Assembly: GCF_945952365.1 (NCBI RefSeq)
Contig: NZ_CAMFHX010000009.1
Span: forward strand, 1 to 64,000
Direction of reading: 5' to 3'
DNA from: an uncultured Cetobacterium sp.
GTDB taxonomy: Bacteria; Fusobacteriota; Fusobacteriia; Fusobacteriales; Fusobacteriaceae
DNA: 64,000 nt
Shown: piece by piece, positions 1 through 9,095 of the stretch
Layout: every line of letters starts with the position of its first letter
Position numbering within the stretch: position 1 is the stretch's first letter
The notes under the pieces: model-generated
Seen by the model: only the letters and a program-made list of their open reading frames with translations
What the model was told of the DNA's origin: nothing
Database searches by the model: none
Program-made: the position numbers and the translations under genes

Positions 1-45
1 GGAAGAACGGTAGCTTCTGGAGTTGTTGCAGAAATTACTAAGTAA
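1..45 (+). CDS. tuf: Elongation factor Tu, C-terminal end (partial)
   Basis: The window opens inside a reading frame whose last 14 residues are GRTVASGVVAEITK, followed by TAA. This matches the conserved C-terminal strand of EF-Tu (GGRTVGAGVV-type ending). EF-Tu delivers aminoacyl-tRNA to the ribosome. The position just before rpsJ is the usual end of the str operon, which supports the call. A strong hairpin terminator follows. Only the tail is visible, so nothing can be said about the rest of the gene. Confidence 0.85.
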   Translation, partial: GRTVASGVVAEITK

Positions 46-90
46 TCTTACTTAATCAAGAATTTAAAAACTAAGTGAAATTTAGTTCAT

Positions 91-120
91 ATAAAAGGGG
101 ACTTAGTCCCCTTTTATAAT
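91..120 (+). terminator. Intrinsic terminator after tuf
   Basis: A 12-bp perfect stem (91-102 with 106-117) closes a TTA loop and is followed by a T-rich stretch. It separates tuf from the rpsJ promoter, so the S10 operon is transcribed independently of tuf. Confidence 0.85.
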
Positions 121-167
121 CCTAAAAAAGCTAAGTAAAAAAACTTTTAAATAAAAGCAAAAAACAT

Positions 168-195
168 TTGCTTTTTGTAAAAAATGTGATATAAT
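168..195 (+). promoter_or_regulatory. Promoter of the S10-spc-alpha operon
   Basis: TTGCTT (168-173) and TATAAT (190-195) are separated by 16 bp, and a TG one base before the -10 gives an extended -10 element. Transcription would start near 202. The short leader then contains a 9-bp AT-rich hairpin (209-217 with 222-230) without a T tract, just before the rpsJ ribosome-binding site. Confidence 0.8.
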
Positions 196-263
196 TACCA
201 GAGTGTACAAAAGAATTATTTAATTCTTTTAATCGAAACTTTTAAGGAGGTGCGAAAAGTAAA

Positions 264-575
264 ATGGCTTCTAACAAGTTAAGAATTTACTTAAAAGCTT
301 ATGATCACACTTTATTAGATCAATCAGCTAAAAAGATAGTAGAAGTAGCAAAGAAATCTGGTGCAGAAATTGCAGGACCTATGCCACTACCTACAAAAAT
401 AAAGAAATATACAGTACTTAGATCAGTACACGTAAACAAAGACTCGAGAGAGCAATTCGAGATGAGAGTGCACAGAAGAATGGTAGAGATTAAAAACTCT
501 AACCCTAAGACAATTGCTTCTTTAACAGCAGTTAACTTACCAGCTGGTGTTGGAATCGAAATAAAGCAAGCGTAA
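264..575 (+). CDS. rpsJ: 30S ribosomal protein S10
   Basis: The 103-residue product is a full-length S10 (uS10). This is a head-domain protein of the small subunit and, in bacteria, also the NusE partner of NusB in antitermination. The family core is clear: [18 protein letters not shown] at the N-terminus, then the GPMPLPTK loop and the R-H-RRM segment. An AAGGAGG Shine-Dalgarno at 244-250 is well placed for the ATG. It is the first gene of the ribosomal superoperon. Unusually, a 178-base structured gap follows it before rplC, whereas most genes here are only a few bases apart. Confidence 0.98.
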   Translation: MASNKLRIYLKAYDHTLLDQSAKKIVEVAKKSGAEIAGPMPLPTKIKKYTVLRSVHVNKDSREQFEMRVHRRMVEIKNSNPKTIASLTAVNLPAGVGIEIKQA

Positions 576-753
576 TAGTTTGTTGAAAAAGATTCTGATG
601 AAAAAAAGCAAACAGCTGATTTTCGGGTAATTTGATACTAAGAATTAAATTATCCTTACAGAATAATACAAGTTGGCGTTTTTTTTAAAGAAAAGTGGTG
701 GAACCACGAGGGCAAGTTGTCAACCAATATATTATTTGATGGAGGTAAAAGAC
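576..753 (+). promoter_or_regulatory. Structured intergenic leader between rpsJ and rplC
   Basis: This 178-base gap has no credible gene. It can form a 12-bp stem with two G-U pairs (625-636 with 644-655), a GTGGT/ACCAC hairpin (695-699 with 703-707) and a GTTG/CAAC pairing (672-675 with 721-724) enclosing that hairpin, with the rplC Shine-Dalgarno (741-745) just after. No T tract follows the stems, so they are not simple terminators. I infer a cis-acting RNA, perhaps a ribosomal-protein autoregulatory leader placed inside the operon. The binding protein is unknown. Confidence 0.5.
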
Positions 754-1380
754 ATGTCAGGAATTTTAGCAAAAAAAATTGGAATGACTCAAATTTTCGA
801 AGATGGAAAATTTATTCCAGTTACTGTTGTTGAAGCTGGACCGAACTTTGTTCTTCAAAAGAAGACTACAGAGAACGATGGATACACAGCTTTACAATTA
901 GGATTTGACGAAAAAAGAGAAAAAAATACTACAAAGCCATTAATGGGAATTTTTAACAAAGCTGGTGTAAAGCCGTTAAGATTTGTTAAAGAGTTAAAAG
1001 TTGATTCAGTAGAAGGAATCGAACTTGGACAAGAGATCAAAGTGGATACTTTAGCAGAGGTTGCTTTCGTAGACATTACTGGTACTTCAAAAGGTAAAGG
1101 AACATCAGGAGTTATGAAGAGACATAACTTCAGTGGAAACAGAGCTTCACACGGTGTGTCTAGAAACCATAGACTTGGAGGATCAATAGGAATGTCGTCT
1201 TGGCCTGGAAAAGTTCTTAAGAACAAAAAAATGGCTGGACAATACGGAAATGCAACTGTAACAGTTCAAAACTTAAAAATTGTTAAAGTTGACGCAGAAA
1301 ACAACTTACTACTAATTAAAGGTGCAGTACCTGGTCCAAAGAACGGATATATCGTTGTTAAACCAGCTGTAAAGAAATAA
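754..1380 (+). CDS. rplC: 50S ribosomal protein L3
   Basis: The 208-residue L3 (uL3) begins MSGILAKKIGMTQ. It carries the family signature around residues 124-145 (HNFSGNRASHGVSRNHR, then GGSIG), the extension that reaches toward the peptidyl-transferase centre. The ATG at 754 is chosen because GGAGG lies at 741-745. The frame is open upstream to a TTG at 673, but those codons match no L3 and lie inside the structured leader. It starts a tightly packed block with rplD and rplW. Confidence 0.97.
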   Translation: MSGILAKKIGMTQIFEDGKFIPVTVVEAGPNFVLQKKTTENDGYTALQLGFDEKREKNTTKPLMGIFNKAGVKPLRFVKELKVDSVEGIELGQEIKVDTLAEVAFVDITGTSKGKGTSGVMKRHNFSGNRASHGVSRNHRLGGSIGMSSWPGKVLKNKKMAGQYGNATVTVQNLKIVKVDAENNLLLIKGAVPGPKNGYIVVKPAVKK

Positions 1381-1410
1381 TTAGTTAGTAGATGAGGAAG
1401 GAGGAAAATA

Positions 1411-2043
1411 ATGGCAGTTTTAAACATATATGACTTAGCAGGTAACCAAACTGGTACTGTAGAAGTTAAAGATTCTGTATTTGGAATCGAGCCTAATCAA
1501 GCAGTATTACATGAAGTATTAACTGCGGAGTTAGCAGCTGCTAGACAAGGAACTGCAGCTACTAAAACTAGAGCTATGGTTAAAGGTGGAGGAAGAAAGC
1601 CTTTCAAACAAAAAGGAACTGGAAGAGCTAGACAAGGTTCTATCAGAGCTCCACACATGGTAGGTGGAGGAGTTACTTTCGGACCACAACCAAGATCATA
1701 CGAGAAAAAAGTAAACAAAAAAGTAAGAAACCTTGCTTTAAGATCAGCACTTTCTGCGAAAGTTGCTGCTGGAGAAATCTTAGTTCTTGATGGAACTATA
1801 GAAACTCCAAAAACAAAAACGATAATCGCTTTAACTAACGCTTTAACAGCTAACACAAAGCAATTATTCGTTGTAAATGACCTTGCTACAGAAGCTGATT
1901 ACAACTTATACTTATCAGCTAGAAACTTAGAGAACGCAGTAGTTCTTCAACCGAATGAGATTGGAGTTTACTGGTTATTAAAGCAAGAGAAAGTTATCGT
2001 AACTAAGGAAGCGTTAACGACAATCGAGGAGGTGCTTGCATAA
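1411..2043 (+). CDS. rplD: 50S ribosomal protein L4
   Basis: The 210-residue L4 (uL4) contains the glycine- and arginine-rich loop typical of the family (residues about 59-80, with [18 protein letters not shown]), which lines the peptide exit tunnel. In several bacteria L4 also represses the S10 operon through its own mRNA leader; whether it does so here is unknown. A GGAGG precedes the ATG. Its TAA overlaps the ATG of rplW by one base, which suggests translational coupling. Confidence 0.97.
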   Translation: MAVLNIYDLAGNQTGTVEVKDSVFGIEPNQAVLHEVLTAELAAARQGTAATKTRAMVKGGGRKPFKQKGTGRARQGSIRAPHMVGGGVTFGPQPRSYEKKVNKKVRNLALRSALSAKVAAGEILVLDGTIETPKTKTIIALTNALTANTKQLFVVNDLATEADYNLYLSARNLENAVVLQPNEIGVYWLLKQEKVIVTKEALTTIEEVLA

Positions 2044-2330
2044 TGACTGCTTACGATATCGTAAAGAAGCCTGTAATCACTGAAAAAACTGAGATTTTAA
2101 GAAGAGATTACAACAAGTACACATTTGAGGTAAGTCCAAAAGCAAATAAAGTTGAGATCAGAAAAGCTATCGAAACTATATTTAACGTAAAAGTTGAATC
2201 TGTAGCTACAATCAACGTAAAGCCAGTTACTAAAAGACATGGAATGAAACTTTACAAGACTCAAGCTAAGAAAAAAGCTATTGTTAAATTAGCTGCTGGA
2301 AACACAATAACTTACTTCGCAGAAGTATAA
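2043..2330 (+). CDS. rplW: 50S ribosomal protein L23
   Basis: The 95-residue L23 (uL23) sits at the tunnel exit and docks trigger factor and SRP. The start [19 protein letters not shown] and the segment NKYTFEVSPKANKVEIRKAI are characteristic. It shares one base with the end of rplD. A 92-base gap without a gene follows before rplB. Confidence 0.97.
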   Translation: MTAYDIVKKPVITEKTEILRRDYNKYTFEVSPKANKVEIRKAIETIFNVKVESVATINVKPVTKRHGMKLYKTQAKKKAIVKLAAGNTITYFAEV

Positions 2331-2422
2331 TTGAAAGATAATTAGAAGTTTAGTTCTTTATAAATAAATAAGGATAAAGCTAAAGATAATTATAGGTCAG
2401 GAAATTTTGGAGGTTAACAAAG

Positions 2423-3253
2423 ATGGCAATTAGAAAGTTAAATGCTATAACTAATGGTACTAGACATATGTCTAGATTAGTTAACGAAGATTTAGATAAA
2501 GTTAGACCTGAAAAGTCTTTAACTACTCCATTAAAATCTGCTTATGGTAGAGATAACTATGGACACAGAACTTGTAGAAATAGAGACAAGGGACACAAAA
2601 GACTTTACAGAATCATCGACTTTAAGAGAAATAAATTAGATGTACCTGCAAAGGTAGTATCACTTGAGTACGATCCAAATAGAACAGCAAACATTGCTCT
2701 ATTATCGTACGCAGACGGAGAAAAGAGATATATTCTTGCTCCAAAGGGACTTAAGAAAGGTGATATCGTAATGGCTGGTTCAAATGCTGAAATAAAGCCA
2801 GGAAATGCTCTTAAATTAAAAGAGATGCCTGTTGGATCACAGATACACAACGTTGAGTTACAAAGAGGAAAGGGTGGACAATTAGTTAGATCTGCAGGAA
2901 CTGCAGCAAGACTAGTTGCAAAAGAAGGAACTTACTGTCACGTTCAGTTACCATCAGGTGAATTAAGATTAGTTCACGGAGAATGTATGGCAACTATCGG
3001 TGAAGTAGGAAACTCAGAGCACAGCCTAGTTTCACTAGGTAAAGCTGGAAGAAACAGACACAAAGGAAGAAGACCTCATGTTAGAGGATCTGTAATGAAC
3101 CCTTGTGATCACCCACATGGTGGAGGAGAAGGTAAAGCTCCAGTAGGAAGAAAATCTCCTATGACTCCTTGGGGTAAACCAGCTCATGGTGTTAAGACAA
3201 GAGGAAGAAAAACTTCTGACAAGTTTATCGTAAGAAGAAGAAACGAAAAGTAA
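2423..3253 (+). CDS. rplB: 50S ribosomal protein L2
   Basis: The 276-residue L2 (uL2) is needed for subunit association and peptidyl transfer. Family landmarks are the [19 protein letters not shown] segment near residues 42-60 and the C-terminal loop [20 protein letters not shown], which holds the conserved histidine of the PHGGGEG motif. The length is normal. A TTGGAGG Shine-Dalgarno precedes the ATG. Confidence 0.98.
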   Translation: MAIRKLNAITNGTRHMSRLVNEDLDKVRPEKSLTTPLKSAYGRDNYGHRTCRNRDKGHKRLYRIIDFKRNKLDVPAKVVSLEYDPNRTANIALLSYADGEKRYILAPKGLKKGDIVMAGSNAEIKPGNALKLKEMPVGSQIHNVELQRGKGGQLVRSAGTAARLVAKEGTYCHVQLPSGELRLVHGECMATIGEVGNSEHSLVSLGKAGRNRHKGRRPHVRGSVMNPCDHPHGGGEGKAPVGRKSPMTPWGKPAHGVKTRGRKTSDKFIVRRRNEK

Positions 3254-3277
3254 TTTTCGAGAGGAGGCTAATAGGTA

Positions 3278-3559
3278 ATGGCTAGATCATTAAAAAAAGG
3301 ACCTTTTTGTGACCACCACTTAATGAAGAAAGTTGACGAAGCAGTTGCTACTGAAAATATAAAAGCGGTAATAAAAACTTGGTCAAGAAGATCAACTATA
3401 TTCCCTAACTTTATAGGATTAACTTTCGGTGTTTACAATGGAAAGAAACATATACCAGTTCATGTAACAGAGCAAATGGTTGGACATAAACTAGGTGAGT
3501 TCGCACCAACTAGAACATACTATGGTCACGGTGTAGACAAAAAGAAAAAGAAAAAATAA
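3278..3559 (+). CDS. rpsS: 30S ribosomal protein S19
   Basis: The 93-residue S19 (uS19) is a head protein that contacts S13. [10 protein letters not shown] at the start, WSRRSTI in the middle and [13 protein letters not shown] near the end are typical. The tail ends in a run of lysines (DKKKKKK). GAGGAGG precedes the ATG. A 22-base perfect palindrome begins directly after its stop codon. Confidence 0.97.
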   Translation: MARSLKKGPFCDHHLMKKVDEAVATENIKAVIKTWSRRSTIFPNFIGLTFGVYNGKKHIPVHVTEQMVGHKLGEFAPTRTYYGHGVDKKKKKK

Positions 3560-3581
3560 TTGATTTATTATAATAAATCAA
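3560..3581 (+). repeat. Perfect palindrome between rpsS and rplV
   Basis: TTGATTTATTA (3560-3570) is followed immediately by its exact reverse complement (3571-3581). As RNA it gives a 9-bp AT-only hairpin with a four-base loop. No T tract follows, so it is not an intrinsic terminator. It may affect mRNA processing or coupling. Confidence 0.6.
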
Positions 3582-3606
3582 ATAGTAGAAAAAGGAGGTT
3601 GGACTA

Positions 3607-3939
3607 GTGGAAGCTAGAGCAATAACTAGATTCGTAAGATTATCTCCAAGAAAAGCTAGACTTGTAGCAGACTTAGTGAGAGGAAAATCAGCATTAGAAG
3701 CTTTAGATACGTTAGAATTTACTAACAAAAAAGCGGCTAGATTTATAAAGAAAACACTAGCATCAGCAATTGCTAATGCAACTAACAACTTCAATATGGA
3801 CGAAGAAAAGTTAGTAGTATCAACTATAATGATAAATGACGGACCAGCTCTAAAAAGAATCATGCCTAGAGCAATGGGAAGAGCAGATATAATAAGAAAA
3901 CCAACAGCACACATTGTTGTGGCAGTGTCTGAAAAGTAG
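3607..3939 (+). CDS. rplV: 50S ribosomal protein L22
   Basis: The 110-residue L22 (uL22) lines the exit tunnel. MEARAITRFVRLSPRKARLVADLVRG is followed by the hairpin region ending RIMPRAMGRADIIRKPTAHIVV, as in the family. The start is GTG at 3607, supported by AAAGGAGG just upstream and by homology beginning exactly there. Confidence 0.97.
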   Translation: MEARAITRFVRLSPRKARLVADLVRGKSALEALDTLEFTNKKAARFIKKTLASAIANATNNFNMDEEKLVVSTIMINDGPALKRIMPRAMGRADIIRKPTAHIVVAVSEK

Positions 3940-3954
3940 TAAGGAGGTAAGACT

Positions 3955-4611
3955 GTGGGACAAAAAGTAGACCCTAGAGGACTGAGACTTGGAATAACAA
4001 GAACTTGGGATTCTATCTGGTATGCAGATAAAAAAGAATACGCAAAGTTCTTCCATGAAGATACAAAGATCAGAGATATGATCAAGAAGAACTACTTCCA
4101 CGCGGGAATTTCGAAGGTAAAAATCGAGAGAACTTCTCCATCACACGTTGTAGTTTTAATACACACAGCTAAAGCTGGTATAATCATCGGAAGAAAAGGT
4201 TCTGAAATAGAATCTTTAAGAGCTAAACTTGAAACATTAACTGGAAGAAAAGTTACAGTTAAAGTTCAAGAAGTTAAAGAATTTAACAAAGATGCAACTT
4301 TAGTTGCTGAAAATATTGCTACATCTATCGAGAAAAGGGTAGCATATAAGAGAGCAATAAGCCAAGCTGTTATGAGAGCAATGAAGTCTGGAGCAAAAGG
4401 AATCAAAGTTATGGTTTCTGGAAGATTAAATGGTGCTGAGATCGCAAGATCTGAGTGGGTAGTAGAAGGAAAAGTACCTCTACATACATTAAGAGCCGAT
4501 ATCGACTACGCAACAGCTACAGCTCATACAACTTATGGAGCTCTTGGAATCAAGGTTTGGATCTTCCACGGTGAAGTACTTCCAACTAAGAAGGAAGGAG
4601 GGGAAGCGTAA
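3955..4611 (+). CDS. rpsC: 30S ribosomal protein S3
   Basis: The 218-residue S3 (uS3) has an N-terminal KH domain with the loop [11 protein letters not shown] (about residues 76-86) and the C-terminal S3 domain ([13 protein letters not shown]). It lies at the mRNA entry channel. The start is GTG ([12 protein letters not shown] after the initiator), preceded by AAGGAGG. Two bases separate its stop from rplP. Confidence 0.97.
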   Translation: MGQKVDPRGLRLGITRTWDSIWYADKKEYAKFFHEDTKIRDMIKKNYFHAGISKVKIERTSPSHVVVLIHTAKAGIIIGRKGSEIESLRAKLETLTGRKVTVKVQEVKEFNKDATLVAENIATSIEKRVAYKRAISQAVMRAMKSGAKGIKVMVSGRLNGAEIARSEWVVEGKVPLHTLRADIDYATATAHTTYGALGIKVWIFHGEVLPTKKEGGEA

Positions 4612-4613
4612 TC

Positions 4614-5036
4614 ATGTTAATGCCTAAAAGAACAAAACATAAAAAAATGTTTAGAGGAAGAATGAAGGGTACAGCTCAAAGAGGTAACACTGTTGCTTTC
4701 GGAGATTACGGATTACAAGCCCTTGAACCAGCATGGATAACAAACAGACAGATTGAATCTTGTAGAGTTGGAATCAACAGAACATTCAAAAGAGAAGGTA
4801 AAACTTTCATTAGAATATTCCCAGATAAGCCAATCACTGCTAGACCAGCTGGAGTGAGAATGGGTAAAGGTAAAGGAAACGTAGAAGGTTGGGTAGCAGT
4901 AGTTAAACCTGGAAGAATAATGTTCGAGGTATCTGGTGTTACTGAAGAGAAAGCTATAGCAGCTTTAAGAAAAGCTTCTATGAAACTTCCTATTAGATGT
5001 AAGATTGTAAAAAGAGAGAATGGTGGTGAGAACTAA
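4614..5036 (+). CDS. rplP: 50S ribosomal protein L16
   Basis: The 140-residue L16 (uL16) helps organise the A-site of the large subunit. [19 protein letters not shown] is the canonical start, which favours the ATG at 4614 over the one two codons later; the GGAGGGG in the rpsC tail serves as its ribosome-binding site. The central [15 protein letters not shown] segment is conserved. It overlaps rpmC by one base. Confidence 0.97.
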   Translation: MLMPKRTKHKKMFRGRMKGTAQRGNTVAFGDYGLQALEPAWITNRQIESCRVGINRTFKREGKTFIRIFPDKPITARPAGVRMGKGKGNVEGWVAVVKPGRIMFEVSGVTEEKAIAALRKASMKLPIRCKIVKRENGGEN

Positions 5037-5218
5037 TGAGAGCTAAGGAAATAAGAGAAATATCTACTGAAGACTTAGTAGTAAAGTGTAAAGAGCTTAA
5101 GGAAGAATTATTCAACCTAAAGTTCCAACTATCATTAGGACAAGTAACTAACACTGCTAAGATAAGAGAAGTAAGAAGAGAGATCGCAAGAATAAACACT
5201 ATATTAAACGAAAGATAA
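5036..5218 (+). CDS. rpmC: 50S ribosomal protein L29
   Basis: The 60-residue L29 (uL29) is a small two-helix protein near the tunnel exit. [10 protein letters not shown], then LKEELFNLKFQ and TAKIREVRREIARINTIL, are family hallmarks. TAATG couples it to rplP. Confidence 0.96.
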   Translation: MRAKEIREISTEDLVVKCKELKEELFNLKFQLSLGQVTNTAKIREVRREIARINTILNER

Positions 5219-5268
5219 TTAAATCTTTTGTTTACAATATAGATTCTTAAGAAGAGGAGGTCAAAATC

Positions 5269-5520
5269 TTGAGAAACGAGAGAAAAGTAAGAGAAGGAAT
5301 CGTTGTTTCAGATAAGATGGACAAGACGATAGTTGTTGCTATCGAAACAATGACATTACACCCAATCTACAAAAAGAGAGTTAAGAAGACTATGAAGTTC
5401 AAATCACACGATGAGAACAACGTAGCTCAAACTGGAGATAAAGTAAGAATCATGGAAACTAGACCATTATCAAGAGATAAGAGATGGAGACTAGTTGATA
5501 TTATAGAGAAAGCTAAATAA
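5269..5520 (+). CDS. rpsQ: 30S ribosomal protein S17
   Basis: The 83-residue S17 (uS17) has the OB-fold core [18 protein letters not shown] and [19 protein letters not shown]. The start is TTG at 5269, with AGGAGG seven bases upstream, and the homology fits this start. No in-frame ATG lies nearby. It is one of five TTG-started genes in this superoperon. Confidence 0.96.
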   Translation: MRNERKVREGIVVSDKMDKTIVVAIETMTLHPIYKKRVKKTMKFKSHDENNVAQTGDKVRIMETRPLSRDKRWRLVDIIEKAK

Positions 5521-5554
5521 TAATCCAAATTATTGTTGAGAGGAGGATAATTTA

Positions 5555-5923
5555 ATGGTACAACAACAAACTATCCTTAATGTTGCTGATAACTCGGGAG
5601 CTAAAAAACTTATGGTTATAAGAGTTCTTGGAGGATCTAGAAGAAGATTCGGTAGAATCGGTGACATTGTTGTGGCATCAGTTAAGGAAGCAATACCTGG
5701 TGGAAACGTTAAAAAAGGAGACGTAGTAAAAGCAGTTATTGTTAGAACTAGAAAAGAATTAAGAAGAGAAGATGGATCATACATCAAGTTTGATGATAAT
5801 GCAGCTGTTGTTTTAAACAACAACAACGATCCAAAAGCAACGAGAATATTCGGACCAGTTGCAAGAGAATTAAGAGCTAAAGACTTCATGAAGATAGTAT
5901 CACTAGCTCCAGAAGTAATATAA
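5555..5923 (+). CDS. rplN: 50S ribosomal protein L14
   Basis: The 122-residue L14 (uL14) lies at the subunit interface and is the docking site of the silencing factor RsfS in bacteria. [20 protein letters not shown] and [17 protein letters not shown] are diagnostic, and the length is exact for the family. GAGGAGG precedes the ATG. It begins the part of the cluster corresponding to the spc operon, with no separate promoter visible. Confidence 0.98.
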   Translation: MVQQQTILNVADNSGAKKLMVIRVLGGSRRRFGRIGDIVVASVKEAIPGGNVKKGDVVKAVIVRTRKELRREDGSYIKFDDNAAVVLNNNNDPKATRIFGPVARELRAKDFMKIVSLAPEVI

Positions 5924-5945
5924 TTGAGAGAGGAGGCTAATTGTC

Positions 5946-6287
5946 GTGGCTAAACCTAAGATTAAATTTGTACCAGAGTCATTACATGTAAAAACTGGAG
6001 ATACAGTTTTCGTAATATCTGGAAAAGATAAAGGTAAAACAGGTAAGGTAGTAAAAGTGTTCCCTAAAAAAGGAAAAATCGTTGTTGAGAACATCAACAT
6101 GGTTACAAAGCACATGAAACCTTCACAAATAAACCCACAAGGTGGAGTTGTAACTAAACCAGCTCCAATGTTCTCTTCAAAAGTAATGTTATTTGATGAG
6201 AAAGCTGGTAAACCAACTAGAGTTGGATACAAGTTTGTGGACGGTAAAAAAGTAAGATACTCTAAAGTATCTGGAGAAACTTTATAA
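5946..6287 (+). CDS. rplX: 50S ribosomal protein L24
   Basis: The 113-residue L24 (uL24) is an assembly initiator of the large subunit with an N-terminal KOW motif ([20 protein letters not shown], about residues 17-36). The start is GTG at 5946, positioned by GAGAGGAGG and by homology. The tail is slightly longer than in E. coli L24. Confidence 0.96.
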   Translation: MAKPKIKFVPESLHVKTGDTVFVISGKDKGKTGKVVKVFPKKGKIVVENINMVTKHMKPSQINPQGGVVTKPAPMFSSKVMLFDEKAGKPTRVGYKFVDGKKVRYSKVSGETL

Positions 6288-6305
6288 GAGAGGAGGAGAA
6301 CGTAA

Positions 6306-6857
6306 GTGTCTAAATACGTTTCTAGATATCACAAGTTATATAACGAGACAATAGTTGCTAACTTAATGAAAGAGTTAGGATTATCAAACGTTATGGAATG
6401 TCCAAAGTTAGACAGAATTGTTGTTAACATGGGAGTAGGAGAGGCAACTCAAAACACTAAGTTAATCGATTCTGCAATGGCTGATTTAGCAATAATCACA
6501 GGACAAAAACCAGTTGTAAGAAAAGCAAAAAAATCAGAAGCTGGATTTAAGTTAAGAGAAGGAATGCCAATCGGTGCAAAAGTTACTTTAAGAAAAGAGA
6601 GAATGTACGATTTTCTAGATAGATTAGTAAATGTAGTTCTTCCAAGAGTAAGAGACTTCGAAGGAGTTCCAGCGGATTCATTCGACGGAAGAGGAAACTA
6701 CTCTTTAGGATTAAGAGATCAATTAGTTTTCCCTGAGATCGAGTTTGATAAAGTTGACAAGCTTTTAGGAATGTCTATCACTATAGTATCTTCAGCTAAA
6801 ACAGATGAAGAAGGAAGAGCTTTACTTAAGGCATTCGGAATGCCTTTCAAAAAGTAA
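6306..6857 (+). CDS. rplE: 50S ribosomal protein L5
   Basis: The 183-residue L5 (uL5) binds 5S rRNA and contacts P-site tRNA. The [14 protein letters not shown] segment, [11 protein letters not shown] and the [18 protein letters not shown] block mark the family. The start is GTG at 6306 behind AGAGGAGG. The length is a few residues longer than E. coli L5. Confidence 0.97.
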   Translation: MSKYVSRYHKLYNETIVANLMKELGLSNVMECPKLDRIVVNMGVGEATQNTKLIDSAMADLAIITGQKPVVRKAKKSEAGFKLREGMPIGAKVTLRKERMYDFLDRLVNVVLPRVRDFEGVPADSFDGRGNYSLGLRDQLVFPEIEFDKVDKLLGMSITIVSSAKTDEEGRALLKAFGMPFKK

Positions 6858-6879
6858 ATAGTGAGGAGGTTAAGAATAA

Positions 6880-7167
6880 ATGGCTAAAAAGTCAATGATC
6901 GCTAGAGAAACAAAAAGAACAACTTTATGCGATAAATATGCTGAAAAAAGAGCTGAACTGAAGAAGAGAATCAACGAGGGAGATATGGAAGCTATGTTTG
7001 AGCTAAACAAATTACCTAAGAACTCTTCAGAAGTTAGAAAGAAAAATAGATGTCAATTAGATGGAAGACCAAGAGGATTCATGAGAGAATTCGGGATTTC
7101 GAGAGTTAAGTTCAGACAATTAGCAGGTGCTGGACTTATTCCAGGTGTAAAGAAATCATCTTGGTAA
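6880..7167 (+). CDS. rpsN: 30S ribosomal protein S14, zinc-free type
   Basis: The 95-residue S14 (uS14) ends in the signature [18 protein letters not shown] and [11 protein letters not shown]. It is the long form that lacks the paired CxxC zinc ribbon: only two isolated cysteines are present, near residues 17 and 58. Many low-GC bacteria use the short zinc form, so this placement of the long form in the main operon is informative about lineage. GAGGAGG precedes the ATG. Confidence 0.97.
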   Translation: MAKKSMIARETKRTTLCDKYAEKRAELKKRINEGDMEAMFELNKLPKNSSEVRKKNRCQLDGRPRGFMREFGISRVKFRQLAGAGLIPGVKKSSW

Positions 7168-7190
7168 TTGATGAAAGGAGGATTTAATAG

Positions 7191-7586
7191 ATGTTTTTAA
7201 CAGATCCAATTGCAGATATGTTAACAAGAGTTAGAAATGCAAATGCTGTAATGCACGAGAAAACAGATGTTCCTCACTCTAACATGAAAGAGAAAATCGC
7301 TGAGATTTTAAAGGAAGAGGGATACATTTCTAACTATAAGATTGTAACAGATGGAAATAAAAAGAATATAAGAGTATACTTAAAGTATGACGGAAAAGAA
7401 AGAGTAATCAAAGGAATCAAGAGAATTTCTAAGCCAGGAAGAAGAGTTTATTCTTCTGTAGAAGATATGCCTAGAGTATTATCAGGTTTAGGAATCGCTA
7501 TAGTTTCAACTTCTAAAGGAATCGTAACTGATAGAGTAGCTAGAAGAGAAAATATGGGCGGAGAAGTTCTTGCATTCGTTTGGTAA
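7191..7586 (+). CDS. rpsH: 30S ribosomal protein S8
   Basis: The 131-residue S8 (uS8) binds the central domain of 16S rRNA, and in E. coli it represses the spc operon. It starts [16 protein letters not shown] after Met and ends [22 protein letters not shown], both diagnostic. AAAGGAGG precedes the ATG. Confidence 0.98.
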   Translation: MFLTDPIADMLTRVRNANAVMHEKTDVPHSNMKEKIAEILKEEGYISNYKIVTDGNKKNIRVYLKYDGKERVIKGIKRISKPGRRVYSSVEDMPRVLSGLGIAIVSTSKGIVTDRVARRENMGGEVLAFVW

Positions 7587-7604
7587 AAACTAGGAGGTAG
7601 CCAT

Positions 7605-8141
7605 ATGTCAAGAGTAGGTAAAAAGATCATAGTGGTACCTGCTGGGGTAGAAGTTACAGTAGCTGCAGGAAATGTAGTTACTGTAAAAGGACCTAAAGGT
7701 ACTTTAACTAAGAATTTTAACGAAGAGTTAACAATAAATGTAGAAAACAACGAAATTACAGTTGCTAGACCAAATGACTTACCAGCTGTAAGAGCTATAC
7801 ACGGAACTACAAGAGCTCTATTAAACAACATGGTTGTTGGAGTTGCTGAAGGGTTCAAGAAAACTCTTACATTAGTAGGAGTTGGATACAGAGCTACTGA
7901 GAAAAATGCTGGATTAGAGATGGCTTTAGGTTATTCTCACCCAGTTGTAATCGATGCTGTTGAAGGAATCAAAATGACAGTTGAGAAAAATACAACTATC
8001 CACATTGAAGGTATAGAGAAAGATGTAGTAGGACAAGTTGCTGCTGACATCAGATCTAAGAGAGCTCCAGAGCCTTACAAAGGTAAAGGGGTTAAGTATT
8101 CTGACGAAGTAATCAGAAGAAAAGAAGGTAAGAAATCATAA
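7605..8141 (+). CDS. rplF: 50S ribosomal protein L6
   Basis: The 178-residue L6 (uL6) is built of two related halves and lies near the GTPase-associated centre. MSRVGKKIIVVPAGVEV and the C-terminal signature RAPEPYKGKGVKYSDEVIRRKEGKK are complete. AGGAGG precedes the ATG. An 11-bp inverted repeat starts directly at its stop codon. Confidence 0.98.
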   Translation: MSRVGKKIIVVPAGVEVTVAAGNVVTVKGPKGTLTKNFNEELTINVENNEITVARPNDLPAVRAIHGTTRALLNNMVVGVAEGFKKTLTLVGVGYRATEKNAGLEMALGYSHPVVIDAVEGIKMTVEKNTTIHIEGIEKDVVGQVAADIRSKRAPEPYKGKGVKYSDEVIRRKEGKKS

Positions 8142-8164
8142 TACTAACTAAAATTAGTTAGTAT
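8141..8164 (+). repeat. Hairpin between rplF and rplR
   Basis: ATACTAACTAA (8141-8151) and TTAGTTAGTAT (8154-8164) are exact reverse complements. No T tract follows; the rplR ribosome-binding site comes 12 bases later. It is probably an mRNA hairpin affecting stability or coupling rather than a terminator. Confidence 0.6.
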
Positions 8165-8188
8165 GCTGAGAATAAGGAGGTTAAAACG

Positions 8189-8557
8189 TTGTTTAAGAAA
8201 GTTAATAGAGACGCTATTAGAAGAAGAAAGCACTTATCTATCAGAAACAAAATTTCTGGTACAGCAGAGAGACCAAGACTTTCTATATATAGATCAAACA
8301 ACAACATCTTTGCTCAATTAGTTGATGACGTAAATGGAGTAACTTTAGTTTCTGCATCTACAATAGCTAAAGAGATCAAAGGAGATGTAAAACACGGTGG
8401 AAACATCGAGTCTGCTAAGCTTGTTGGAAAGCTAATAGCTGAAAGAGCTGTAGCAAAAAATATATCTGTTATCGTATTTGACAGATCTGGTTATAAATAC
8501 ACAGGAAGAGTAGCTGCCCTTGCAGAGGCTGCAAGAGAAGCAGGACTTAAATTCTAA
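8189..8557 (+). CDS. rplR: 50S ribosomal protein L18
   Basis: The 122-residue L18 (uL18) binds 5S rRNA together with L5. Landmarks are [26 protein letters not shown] and the ending [26 protein letters not shown]. The start is TTG at 8189, with AAGGAGG upstream and exact homology from there. Confidence 0.97.
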   Translation: MFKKVNRDAIRRRKHLSIRNKISGTAERPRLSIYRSNNNIFAQLVDDVNGVTLVSASTIAKEIKGDVKHGGNIESAKLVGKLIAERAVAKNISVIVFDRSGYKYTGRVAALAEAAREAGLKF

Positions 8558-8581
8558 TTCTTGTAGAGAGGAGGACTTCAC

Positions 8582-9082
8582 TTGTCTAAGTTAGTTAAAG
8601 AAGAAAAACAATTTCAAGAGAAATTATTAAAGATTTCTAGAGTTTCTAAGACAACTAAAGGAGGAAGAACAATATCTTTCTCAGTTTTAGCTGCTGTAGG
8701 AGACGCTGAAGGAAGCGTAGGAATGGGATTAGGAAAAGCGAATGGTGTACCTGATGCAATCAGAAAAGCAATCGCTGCTGCTAAGAAAAACATGGTAAAG
8801 GTTTCGTTAAAAGGAACTACTATTCCTCATGAAATCGTTGGTAAGTGGGGAGCAACATCAATTTGGATGGCACCAGCTTACGAAGGTACTGGAGTTATCG
8901 CAGGATCATCTTGTAGAGAGGTTCTTGAGTTAGCAGGAGTACACAACATCCTTACAAAAATCAAAGGATCAAGAAATAAGCACAACGTTGCAAGAGCTAC
9001 AATCGAAGGTTTAGCAGCATTAAGAACTGCTGAAGAGGTTGCAGCTTTAAGAGGAAAAGAAGTAAAGGAAATCTTAAGCTAG
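8582..9082 (+). CDS. rpsE: 30S ribosomal protein S5
   Basis: The 166-residue S5 (uS5) takes part in decoding fidelity and mRNA unwinding. The double-stranded-RNA-binding-like N-domain (ISRVSKTTKGGRTISFSVLAAVGD) and the C-domain (GTGVIAGSSCREVLELAGVHNILTK) are intact. It starts with TTG at 8582 after GAGAGGAGG. Confidence 0.97.
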   Translation: MSKLVKEEKQFQEKLLKISRVSKTTKGGRTISFSVLAAVGDAEGSVGMGLGKANGVPDAIRKAIAAAKKNMVKVSLKGTTIPHEIVGKWGATSIWMAPAYEGTGVIAGSSCREVLELAGVHNILTKIKGSRNKHNVARATIEGLAALRTAEEVAALRGKEVKEILS

Positions 9083-9095
9083 GAGGTAAAAAAAG

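Noticed and set aside
673-753. An N-terminal extension of L3 starting with TTG at 673
   Set aside because: The extra codons match no L3, include a polyphenylalanine-like slip region, and lie in the RNA-structured gap. The GGAGG at 741-745 fixes the start at 754.
3510-4085. A 191-codon open frame on the minus strand
   Set aside because: It is antisense to rplV and rpsC, has no ribosome-binding site, and its translation has no recognisable domain. It is a shadow of codon bias.
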